A DNA stretch of 64,000 nucleotides from NCBI RefSeq assembly GCF_001297015.1, contig NZ_LIGE01000023.1, positions 372,001 through 436,000 of the forward strand, in the 5' to 3' direction. Below, piece after piece: positions 8,438 through 17,908 of this stretch (positions are counted from its first letter, which is position 1; each line of letters opens with the position of its first letter). The position numbers were made by a program, and so were the translations under genes. The notes under the pieces were generated by a model that was not told where the DNA came from, searched no databases, and was given only the letters and a program-made list of their open reading frames with translations. This DNA is from Pseudomonas sp. RIT-PI-r (GTDB lineage: Bacteria; Pseudomonadota; Gammaproteobacteria; Pseudomonadales; Pseudomonadaceae).

Positions 8438-9532
8438 ATGGCTGAATACTTCAAGCGATTGAACTACGCGCTGGGGGATGAAGACACGGCGCTCGAGTAC
8501 TCCATTCTGCCCGAGCATGCCCGGCACGTGGCGGGCGTTGCCGGTTGTGGTGGTCGCGTTCTGCCGTTGCTGGCCCGCAGTCCGGCCCGCATGACTTGCG
8601 TGGATATCAGTGCGCCACAACTGGCCTTTACCCGCTTGCGTTTTGCCTTGCTGGCGCAGACCGATCACGATTCATTCATGGACTTCATGGGTTACCGATC
8701 GGGGACCTCGGCGATAAGGCGCAAGTCCATTTTTCAGCAACTGGACCTGCCCTCGGCGGATCGTCACTGGCTGGCGGACCTGTTTCATTCCCGTCATTGG
8801 CAGGCACCGGTTTACATGGGGGCCTTCGAGCAGACCCTGCAGCGATTGGCAAAGATCAACGGACTGTTCACCGGTAAGGCCGGCCGAGCGATTTTCCAGT
8901 GCGACGACCTGGGCGAGCAAGCGGCGTATTACTCAAGCCATTTCCCTCTCAAACGCTGGAAGGCTGTGGTCGCCTTGTTGGGAAATGCAGCGGTGCTGAA
9001 TTCGCTGCTGTACCGCGGGGCATTTCCTCGCAACAACCTGGGTGTCAGTTCCCGCGAGGTGTATCTGGGTATTTTCCATACCTTGTTTACCACGCAGGTC
9101 GTGCGCGAAAGCTTTTTCCTGCAAATGCTGTTTTTCGGTGAACTGCGATATCCGCAAGGCTTGCCGCTTGAGTGTGATCCGCAGGTTTTCCGACAGGCTC
9201 GCAAGGCACTTCAGGTGTGCGAGTTGAGCGTGGTGCAGGGGGATATTTTCGACTGCGTTGCCAGGTGCAGGGATGTCGATTTTGTCTCGCTTTCCGACGT
9301 GACTTCATTCTTGCCCCCAGCCGACAGCAGCCGTGTCCTGCAGCGAATCCAGCCTGCCTTGAGCACGCATGCGCTGACGGTCATTCGCGGCCATCTGCAT
9401 GTGGTCAGGCCCGATAGCAAAGGCTTCTGCGACGTTACCATGCAATATCAGGACGCCATCGCACGCGAAAAAACCCAACTCTGGCGAGTACAGGTGTACC
9501 GCCATACCTCATCTGTGCAGGTATCTCGATGA
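8438..9532 (+). CDS. DUF3419 / BtaA-like SAM-dependent 3-amino-3-carboxypropyl transferase
   Basis: The 364-residue protein starts with the BtaA-like pattern: an N-terminal FKRLNYALGDEDTALEYSIL segment, then the SAM-binding core VAGCGGRVLPLL and VDISAPQLAF (near residues 47-75). It ends in SLSDVTSFLPPADSSRVLQRI and a GHLHVVRP strand. BtaA transfers the 3-amino-3-carboxypropyl group of SAM to diacylglycerol to start betaine-lipid synthesis. No BtaB (N-methyltransferase) is present here, so a different acceptor is likely. The start at ATG 8438 is preferred because GGAGG (8428-8432) sits 5 nt upstream; a GTG at 8405 is the alternative. It overlaps the next gene by 4 bp (ATGA). Confidence 0.65.
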   Translation: MAEYFKRLNYALGDEDTALEYSILPEHARHVAGVAGCGGRVLPLLARSPARMTCVDISAPQLAFTRLRFALLAQTDHDSFMDFMGYRSGTSAIRRKSIFQQLDLPSADRHWLADLFHSRHWQAPVYMGAFEQTLQRLAKINGLFTGKAGRAIFQCDDLGEQAAYYSSHFPLKRWKAVVALLGNAAVLNSLLYRGAFPRNNLGVSSREVYLGIFHTLFTTQVVRESFFLQMLFFGELRYPQGLPLECDPQVFRQARKALQVCELSVVQGDIFDCVARCRDVDFVSLSDVTSFLPPADSSRVLQRIQPALSTHALTVIRGHLHVVRPDSKGFCDVTMQYQDAIAREKTQLWRVQVYRHTSSVQVSR

Positions 9533-10797
9533 ATACACCTCATCCGACCGTCAATTGGGTCAAGAACCGCGTTCGTCAGGCGCGTGACGATCAGCAGCAA
9601 CTGTTCGATGCCGGGCTCAATGGCCTGCAGCTGGTGAAGCGCGAGGGCAAGGTCATAGAGTTGGGCAATGGCGAACAGTTGACCGAGTTTCTTTCATGCT
9701 CCTATCTGGGCCTGGAGAGCGATCCCCGTCTGATTCAAGGCGCAGTGCAAGCCGTCGAGTCTTTCGGTGTGCAGTTCGCGGCCGCCCGGACCCGAGCGCT
9801 GCTGCCGCCGATGCGTGAACTCGATGAGCAGTTGAACCGCATATTCCAGGGGCATACGGTGACGTTCAACTCGGTGGGCAGTGCTCATCTGGGTTGTCTG
9901 CCACTGCTGGGCTCCGGCGAGTTGCCATCGTATCCCTTGCGGCGCGGCCCAGGCTGGATCGTTGACCGCGCCGCCCATGCCTCGATGCAAGTGCTGCAAG
10001 GCATCCTGTGGCAGTTCGGCCCGGTCCAGCGCTGCGATTGCAGTGATCTTCAGCAAGTCGAAGACGCCTGCTCCATCGCTGTCGCTGCAGGCAATACGCC
10101 CATCATCCTGACTGACAGCATTGGCTCGATGCGCGGGCTCTATCCCGTTAATCGATTGCTGCAACTGGCTGAGCGCTTTGAGGGTTACCTCTATGCGGAT
10201 GACGCTCACGGCACGTCGATCCATGGCGAGGCCGGAGGCGGCTATGCCCTTGTTGCTGCCACTGAGCCGTTGCGCGCTCGTTTGATCCTGCTGTCGTCGT
10301 TGTCCAAGGCCTTCGGTGCAACCGGCGGTGCGATCACTGTGCTGACCGCGGCGGATGCCGAGCTGATTCGGCGCCATGCCTCGACTTATACCTTCGGTGG
10401 GCCCCTGTCCATGGGCGGTGTCGGCGCGGCCGTCGCCTCGGCCAATATTCATCTTTCTGCACAACTAGGCCGGTTGCAGGCCTCGCTATGGCGAAATGTG
10501 GCGGTAATTGATGACCTGCTCGGGCCGGTGCTGGGCAATCACCAGATTGCTTCACCCATACGTTTTGTCCGGGTCGGCGCCGAGCGTGACGCCATCAACC
10601 TGGCGTTGCACCTGCGTCGGCACGCCATCGCGGTCACCACTGCCTTGTTTCCGGTGGTAGCCAAGGGTGAAGCCATACTGCGGCTGGCCATCAGTGCGAA
10701 TCACAGCCACGCCCAGTTGGAACATCTGGCCAGTGTCGTCAACGACAGGTTCGCCGAACTGGGCATTCGTCAGGGAGAGCCGCGGCATGCGCAGTGA
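9529..10797 (+). CDS. Alpha-oxoamine synthase family PLP enzyme (BioF/KBL/CqsA-like)
   Basis: The 422-residue fold-type I PLP enzyme joins an amino acid and an acyl-CoA or acyl-carrier thioester with decarboxylation in known members (AONS, KBL, SPT, ALAS, and the CqsA/LqsA autoinducer synthases). Visible key residues are His150 (RAAHAS, ring-stacking position), Asp224 and His227 (DDAHG, PLP-binding) and Lys260 (SSLSKAFGATGG, Schiff base). biotin genes are absent from the neighbourhood, so a biotin role is unlikely. Position between the DUF3419 and adenylating-enzyme genes, with 4-bp and 11-bp overlaps, points to one dedicated pathway. The amino-acid substrate is unknown and could be a product of the neighbouring transferase. 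Confidence 0.75.
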   Translation: MNTPHPTVNWVKNRVRQARDDQQQLFDAGLNGLQLVKREGKVIELGNGEQLTEFLSCSYLGLESDPRLIQGAVQAVESFGVQFAAARTRALLPPMRELDEQLNRIFQGHTVTFNSVGSAHLGCLPLLGSGELPSYPLRRGPGWIVDRAAHASMQVLQGILWQFGPVQRCDCSDLQQVEDACSIAVAAGNTPIILTDSIGSMRGLYPVNRLLQLAERFEGYLYADDAHGTSIHGEAGGGYALVAATEPLRARLILLSSLSKAFGATGGAITVLTAADAELIRRHASTYTFGGPLSMGGVGAAVASANIHLSAQLGRLQASLWRNVAVIDDLLGPVLGNHQIASPIRFVRVGAERDAINLALHLRRHAIAVTTALFPVVAKGEAILRLAISANHSHAQLEHLASVVNDRFAELGIRQGEPRHAQ

Positions 10798-12109
10798 TCC
10801 TATGAGGCAGGCCAGTTCGAAGGCCATTCACGCGGCAGCGACAGAAGCCTTCACGAGAAAGTTGGCCCATGCGCGATCCCTGCCATGGTTCTGCACGTTG
10901 TATCCGCAGATTCGGCACGTACAGACCGCAGAGGATCTGCATCGGCTTCCGATCCTGGCTGTGGAGGACGAACAGGGTGGCTTGCTGTTTACCCAACTCG
11001 GCGCAGCGTCACACCGTGCACCGGGTGGCGGGCTGACCCTGACCTCGGGTGGCAGCACCGGTAACCGCAAGCACATTACCCATTCCTGGGCATTCAACGA
11101 AAGCATCGTGCCCCTTGGGGCGCGGATGTTCGCTGCGACCGATGAGCATCCCCGTGTCGTCATTAATTGCCTCACGCCCGGTGAAATGCAGGGTGCCTTT
11201 CAATACGCGGCGGCCATCGTCCAGCACATCGGCGCGCGCCTGCTGCCTGCAGGCGCACTGATGGGCGTTCAGCGCATAGCCGGGTTGATTCAGTCACAAG
11301 CGGCCGATGCACTGATCTGCACCCCCTCTTTTGCGGCGGCACTGTTCAATCATGCCGATGTCGATAAGGCGCAGTTGAGCAGTCTGAGATGGCTCTACTA
11401 CATTGGCGAACCCTGCCGTCAGCCCCTGCGTGACCAACTGGCCCGGGACTGGCCGGCCTTGAGCATACGGTCGTTGGGCTATAGCTCGACGGAGACCGGG
11501 CCGATCGGCTTCCAGTGTGCGCACCTCGAACATGGTTTCTACCATCTGCACGCGGATGCGATGCTGCTGGAAGTGGTTGATCCCGTCAGCCTGCGAGCGC
11601 TGGCCGACGGTGAAACCGGCGAGTTTCTGCTGACCCCTTTGCTGCCCGATCAGGTGCCGTTGCTGCGGTACCGCATTGGCGACCGTGGCGGACTCCTGGG
11701 CAGGCAATCGAACTGTGCCTGTGGCAGCGCTCTGCCAATACTGGAGCTGGAGGGGCGAGTCGAGAGCTCGATCAAGCTGGGCGGTGCGCTCATCACTCAG
11801 AAACAGGTTCTGAGCGTGCTCGCAGAGGCGTTGCCCGAACTGCATGCTTCGGATGTGCAGGTGCAAATCGATCGACAGGCCGACGGCGCGCACATGTGGC
11901 TGCTCATCGCGCAGGAGCGATTGCCGGCCGGTGCAGAACGCATTATCGAAGGGGCTTTGCGCAACGAGGCGCAAGCGAGCGCATTGCTCGGACTGCCAGG
12001 TGTGCTGGGCTTGCAGGTGCGGCGTCTGGCTCGGGGTGATTTTGAAACCACCGTGGCCGGCAAAACGCCGTTCTTCGTTGAGTTGCGAGGCGCCTCGGGC
12101 GAGTCATGA
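10787..12109 (+). CDS. PaaK/CapK-like AMP-forming acyl-adenylating enzyme
   Basis: The 440-residue ANL-superfamily protein of the phenylacetate-CoA-ligase type is shorter than standard acyl-CoA synthetases. The ATP-binding loop is TSGGSTGNRK (86-95), and the YSSTETGPIG motif follows near residue 235. A Cys-containing CACGSALPILELEGR segment near 310 is typical of PaaK-like enzymes. It presumably activates a carboxylic acid as an acyl adenylate and passes it to CoA or another acceptor in the same pathway. No carrier protein is encoded nearby. I chose ATG 10787 (MRSDPMRQ) because GGGAGAG lies 8 nt upstream and it overlaps the preceding stop; the longer frame begins inside the previous gene. It is the last gene of the operon and convergent with qor. 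Confidence 0.7.
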   Translation: MRSDPMRQASSKAIHAAATEAFTRKLAHARSLPWFCTLYPQIRHVQTAEDLHRLPILAVEDEQGGLLFTQLGAASHRAPGGGLTLTSGGSTGNRKHITHSWAFNESIVPLGARMFAATDEHPRVVINCLTPGEMQGAFQYAAAIVQHIGARLLPAGALMGVQRIAGLIQSQAADALICTPSFAAALFNHADVDKAQLSSLRWLYYIGEPCRQPLRDQLARDWPALSIRSLGYSSTETGPIGFQCAHLEHGFYHLHADAMLLEVVDPVSLRALADGETGEFLLTPLLPDQVPLLRYRIGDRGGLLGRQSNCACGSALPILELEGRVESSIKLGGALITQKQVLSVLAEALPELHASDVQVQIDRQADGAHMWLLIAQERLPAGAERIIEGALRNEAQASALLGLPGVLGLQVRRLARGDFETTVAGKTPFFVELRGASGES

Positions 12110-12144
12110 CGACTCGTCCGGGGGCTTCGTTGGCTGGCTACGTG

Positions 12145-14186
<2,042 letters not shown>

Positions 14187-14195
14187 GGATTGCTG

Positions 14196-15017
14196 ATGGA
14201 TCGTTACGTCGTTTTCGGTAACCCGATTGGCCACAGCAAATCGCCGATGATTCACAAGCTGTTCGCTGAACAGACCGGCCAGAGTCTCGACTACAGCACG
14301 CTGCTGGCGCCGCTCGACGACTTCTCCGCCTGCGCCACGGCGTTTTTCCAGGAAGGTCGCGGCGCCAACGTCACCGTGCCGTTCAAGGAAGATGCTTACC
14401 GTCTGGCCAACAGCCTGACGGCTCGCGCGCAACGGGCCGGCGCGGTGAACACCCTGAGCAAACTGGCCGACGGCTCGCTGCTCGGCGACAACACCGACGG
14501 CGCCGGACTGGTGCGTGATCTGACGGTGAATGCCGGGTTCAGCCTGACCGGCAAACGCATCCTGTTGCTGGGTGCTGGCGGTGCAGTGCGTGGGGCGCTG
14601 GAGCCGTTGCTGGCGGAGAAGCCGGCGTCGGTGATCATTGCCAATCGCACGGTGGACAAGGCTGAGCTGCTGGCCGAGTTGTTCTGCGATCTGGGGCCGG
14701 TGTCGGCCAGTGGTTTCGACTGGTTGCGCGAGCCGGTGGACGTGATCATCAATGCCACGTCGGCGAGCCTCACCGGTGATGTACCGCCGATTGCGCCTAG
14801 CTTGATCGAGCCGGGCAAGACCCTGTGCTACGACATGATGTACGGCAAAGAGCCGACGGCGTTTTGCCGCTGGGCCAGCGAGCAGGGTGCGGCGTTGGTG
14901 ATGGATGGGTTGGGGATGTTGGCGGAGCAGGCCGCTGAGGCGTTCTTTTTGTGGCGGGGCGTCCGACCCGACACGGCGCCAGTGCTGGCCGAACTCCGCC
15001 GCCAACTGGCCCAGTAA
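14196..15017 (+). CDS. aroE: Shikimate dehydrogenase (NADP+)
   Basis: Reduces 3-dehydroshikimate to shikimate in the aromatic amino-acid pathway. The 273-residue protein shows the substrate-binding NPIGHSKSP (near residue 9), the catalytic-lysine segment [10 protein letters not shown] (near 64), NTDGAG, and the NADP-binding [15 protein letters not shown] (near 126). ATG 14196 is preferred over a TTG at 14190 because TGAGGA lies 6 nt upstream of it and the family begins [10 protein letters not shown]. An A-type REPIN immediately follows and may serve as a transcript end. Confidence 0.96.
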   Translation: MDRYVVFGNPIGHSKSPMIHKLFAEQTGQSLDYSTLLAPLDDFSACATAFFQEGRGANVTVPFKEDAYRLANSLTARAQRAGAVNTLSKLADGSLLGDNTDGAGLVRDLTVNAGFSLTGKRILLLGAGGAVRGALEPLLAEKPASVIIANRTVDKAELLAELFCDLGPVSASGFDWLREPVDVIINATSASLTGDVPPIAPSLIEPGKTLCYDMMYGKEPTAFCRWASEQGAALVMDGLGMLAEQAAEAFFLWRGVRPDTAPVLAELRRQLAQ

Positions 15018-15021
15018 TCCT

Positions 15022-15110
15022 TGTAGGAGTGAGCCTGCTCGCGATAGCGGAGTATCAGTTGAAACATGTGTATCTGACACTCCGCTATCGCGAGCAGGCT
15101 CACTCCTACA
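15022..15110. repeat. REPIN, family A copy 1
   Basis: Two inverted REP arms (TGTAGGAGTGAGCCTGCTCG continuing into CGATAGCGG, and its reverse complement) flank a short unique loop. It lies between the convergent aroE and sulP genes. Family A copies in this window also lie at 24552, 30591, 32107, 36907 and 38339, always between genes. Confidence 0.9.
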
Positions 15111-15132
15111 GGGGTATGCTGTTATTGTTGGA

Positions 15133-16701
15133 TCAATCCTCAAACCGGATCGGACATTTCTCCGGCCCTTCCAGCTTGCGCAACTCTTCCACCACCTGCG
15201 GCCGCGCCCCGCGCAGCGTCAAACTGCGATTCTGACTCAACAACCGCCGCGCCTCCTGATGCAGCATCTCCACCCCCGAATAGTCGATGAAGTTGATCTG
15301 CTGCGCCTCGATCACCACCCGCGCGCCGTGCATGCGTTGCAATCTCACCTGCAGATAATGGCTGGCGCCGAAAAAGATCGAGCCGCCGACGCGTAAAACA
15401 TCGTCCTCACCGTCGCGCCAATGCTGCACACGCGGTTGCGAAGTGCGCTTGAGGTAGAAAAACAGTGAGGCCAGCACGCCGGCATAAATCGCCGTTTGCA
15501 GTTCCAGCAGCAAGGTCGCGAGGCACGTCAGGGCCATGACCACGAACTCGGCCCGACTGACTCGCAGCAATGAGCGAATGCCGCGATGATCGACCAGCCC
15601 CCAGGCGATCAACAGAATACTTCCGGCCATGGCGGGAATCGGAATATGCGAAATCAGCCCCGCGCCGAAAATCGCAAACAACGCCACCCAGATCGCCGAA
15701 AAGATCCCGGCCAGCGGCGAGCAGGCGCCCGCCTCGTAGCTCAAGCCCGAACGGGTAAACGATCCCGCCGACAACGACCCGGAAAAGAACGCGCCGACAA
15801 TATTCGATAGACCCTGCGCGCGGACTTCCTGATTGGCATCAAGCAACTGTTGCGACCGCGCCGAAATCGAGCGGGCAATCGACAGGCTGGTGACCAGTCC
15901 GAGCATGCCCACCGCCACGGCGCTCGGTAGCAACCGCAGAATCAAATCCAGATCCAGCGGCAACCCACTGAACGGTGGCAACCGCCCAACGAATGCGCTG
16001 ACCAAATGCACGTGGCCGAACATCGCCGGCCACAGCCATACCAGCAGGCTGGCCAATACGAGGGTTATCAACAGCGTCGGCCAGCGCGGCAGCAATTGTT
16101 TCAACACCACACCGACGACCACTGTCGCCACACCGAGCAGCAGCGACGGTTTATCCACAGACCGGAAGTGTTGCAGCAGATCCATCAGACTCGCTAGCGC
16201 CGTAGCCTGCGCCGGCAGTTCCAGCCCCAGCAGGTTCGGCAATTGCCCGATGGCAATCACCACCGCCGCGCCGAGGGTGAACCCCAGCACCACCGAGTGC
16301 GAGACGAAATTCACCAGCGCGCCGAAGCGCAGCAAACCGAGCAACCACTGGAAAACTCCGGCGAGGAAAGTCAGCAGCAGGATCAGGGTGATGTAGTCCT
16401 GCGACGCCGGCACCGCTAAAGGGCTGACGCTGGCGTACAGCACAATCGAAATCGCTGCGGTCGGACCACAGATCAAATGCCACGATGAGCCCCACAGACA
16501 AGCGATCAACACCGGGATGATCGCAGCGTAGAGACCGTATTCAGGTGGCAGGCCGGCGATCAGCGCGTAGGCAATCGACTGGGGTAACGCGAGAATCGCA
16601 CCGCTGAGGCCGACGATCAGATCCCGTCCGACGCTGGCGCGGGTCTGTCGCGGTAGCCAGGTGAGGAAGGGGAAGAGAGAGTGGCGGCTGGGGAAGGCCA
16701 T
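15133..16701 (-). CDS. SulP family anion (sulfate) transporter with STAS domain
   Basis: The 522-residue inner-membrane transporter has a membrane domain of many hydrophobic helices (about residues 20-400) with the SulP signatures LSGAILALPQSIAYALIAGLP and YGLYAAIIP near the N-terminus. A C-terminal cytoplasmic STAS domain (about 425-515) includes VIEAQQINFIDYSGVEML. It is third in line after betC and the choline-binding protein on the same strand, though 270 bp with a repeat separate them. A plausible inference is handling of sulfate released by choline sulfatase, or of choline sulfate itself. The substrate is unproven. Confidence 0.85.
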   Translation of the reverse strand: MAFPSRHSLFPFLTWLPRQTRASVGRDLIVGLSGAILALPQSIAYALIAGLPPEYGLYAAIIPVLIACLWGSSWHLICGPTAAISIVLYASVSPLAVPASQDYITLILLLTFLAGVFQWLLGLLRFGALVNFVSHSVVLGFTLGAAVVIAIGQLPNLLGLELPAQATALASLMDLLQHFRSVDKPSLLLGVATVVVGVVLKQLLPRWPTLLITLVLASLLVWLWPAMFGHVHLVSAFVGRLPPFSGLPLDLDLILRLLPSAVAVGMLGLVTSLSIARSISARSQQLLDANQEVRAQGLSNIVGAFFSGSLSAGSFTRSGLSYEAGACSPLAGIFSAIWVALFAIFGAGLISHIPIPAMAGSILLIAWGLVDHRGIRSLLRVSRAEFVVMALTCLATLLLELQTAIYAGVLASLFFYLKRTSQPRVQHWRDGEDDVLRVGGSIFFGASHYLQVRLQRMHGARVVIEAQQINFIDYSGVEMLHQEARRLLSQNRSLTLRGARPQVVEELRKLEGPEKCPIRFED

Positions 16702-16754
16702 GGGGCCTCGCGGGTGGGGGTTTGTTCAAGGTTATCAGGGTGACAGGGAAAGGG

Positions 16755-16932
16755 CCCTCACCCTAGCCCTCCCGAAACGTCGGACCGCCCGGAGGGAGAG
16801 GGGACTGACCGAGGTGTTTGGTGGAGATGCACCGACCTGCAATTTCGGAGTTGAGCGTAAGTTTAGAATCCAACAACGATCGGCTCCCTTTCCCCTCGCC
16901 CCCTCTGGGGGAGAGGGCTGGGGTGAGGGGGA
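16755..16932. repeat. Large imperfect inverted repeat (family D, CCCTCACCC...GGGTGAGGG)
   Basis: Left arm CCCTCACCCTAGCCCTCCC and right arm GGGAGAGGGCTGGGGTGAGG are near reverse complements, about 180 bp end to end. Internal CCCGGAGGGAGAGGGG and CCCCCTCTGGGGG segments can form smaller hairpins. It fills most of the 270-bp gap between sulP and choX. The sequence class is different from REP families A, B and C. It resembles a palindromic repeat common in pseudomonad intergenic DNA, but I can see only one copy here. Confidence 0.65.
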
Positions 16933-16971
16933 ATAAATCTCAAGCCGTGAACAATTCCAGCAACTCCACGA

Positions 16972-17892
16972 TCAAAGCTTCGCCTTGACCGCCGCCAACG
17001 CATCCTTCCCGTCAGCCGTCTTCACCCCGTCCAGCCACTTGTCCAACACCGCCGGATTCGCCTTGATCCACGCCTTCGCCGCCTCGGCATTGCTGACTTT
17101 CTTGTTCACCACCTCAGCCATGATGCTGTTCTCCATTTCCTGAGTGAACGACAGATTGGTCAGCAATTTACCCACATTCGGACACGCCTCGGCGTAGCCC
17201 TTGCGCGTCAACGTAAACACGCTGCCGGTGTCGCCAAAGTACTTCTCGCCACCCTTGAGGTAATGCATTTTCAACTGCACGTTCATCGGGTGCGGGGTCC
17301 AGCCGAGGAAGGTGACGAATTTCTGCTTCTTCACCGCTCGCGACACTTCCGCCAGCATCGCCTGTTCACTGGATTCGATGAGCTTCCACTGACCCATGTC
17401 GAAGTCATTCTTCTTGATTATTTCCTGCAGCGAGATATTCGCCGGCGCGCCCGAACCGATGCCGTAAATTTTGCGCTCGAACTTGTCCGCGTATTTGTTC
17501 AGGTCGGCAAAGTTATGCACACCCGCATCCCACACGTAGTCCGGCACGGCGAGGGTGAACTCGGTGCCGTCGAGGTTCTTCGCCAATTGCGTGACGTCAC
17601 CGGTGGCGACGAACTTGTCGTAGAAACCCTGCTGCGCCGGCATCCAGTTGCCGAGGAACACATCCACCTGGCCATCCTTCAACCCGCCAAAGGTGATTGG
17701 CACCGCGAGGGTGTCGACTTTGGCCTTGTAGCCCATGCCGTCCAGCAGAAACCCGGTGATCGCGTTGGTCGCGGCAATGTCGCTCCAACCCGGATCGGCC
17801 ATTTTCACCGTGTCGCAGCTCTGCTCGGCGAATGCCGAGGCGCTGCTCAGGGCGAGCAGGCCAACCGTCACTACTGTGGATAACTTACGCAT
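16972..17892 (-). CDS. choX: Choline ABC transporter substrate-binding protein (ChoX/ProX-like)
   Basis: The 306-residue periplasmic binding protein has a signal peptide MRKLSTVVTVGLLALSSASAFA (cleavage near residue 22). The mature part shows MADPGWSDIAATNAIT, VFLGNWMPAQQ and FLGWTPHPMN, which carry the aromatic residues that form the quaternary-ammonium cage in ChoX/ProX proteins. It starts 16 bp after the betC stop on the same strand, so the two are surely one operon. No permease or ATPase genes for it are in the window, so it must use a partner encoded elsewhere. ATG 17892 follows a GGGGAAG ribosome-binding site. Confidence 0.85.
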   Translation of the reverse strand: MRKLSTVVTVGLLALSSASAFAEQSCDTVKMADPGWSDIAATNAITGFLLDGMGYKAKVDTLAVPITFGGLKDGQVDVFLGNWMPAQQGFYDKFVATGDVTQLAKNLDGTEFTLAVPDYVWDAGVHNFADLNKYADKFERKIYGIGSGAPANISLQEIIKKNDFDMGQWKLIESSEQAMLAEVSRAVKKQKFVTFLGWTPHPMNVQLKMHYLKGGEKYFGDTGSVFTLTRKGYAEACPNVGKLLTNLSFTQEMENSIMAEVVNKKVSNAEAAKAWIKANPAVLDKWLDGVKTADGKDALAAVKAKL

Positions 17893-17908
17893 GGACTTCC
17901 CCTTAACA

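Noticed and set aside
9529..10797. Biotin synthesis role (BioF) for the oxoamine synthase
   Set aside because: No other biotin gene is nearby and the gene overlaps unrelated tailoring enzymes.
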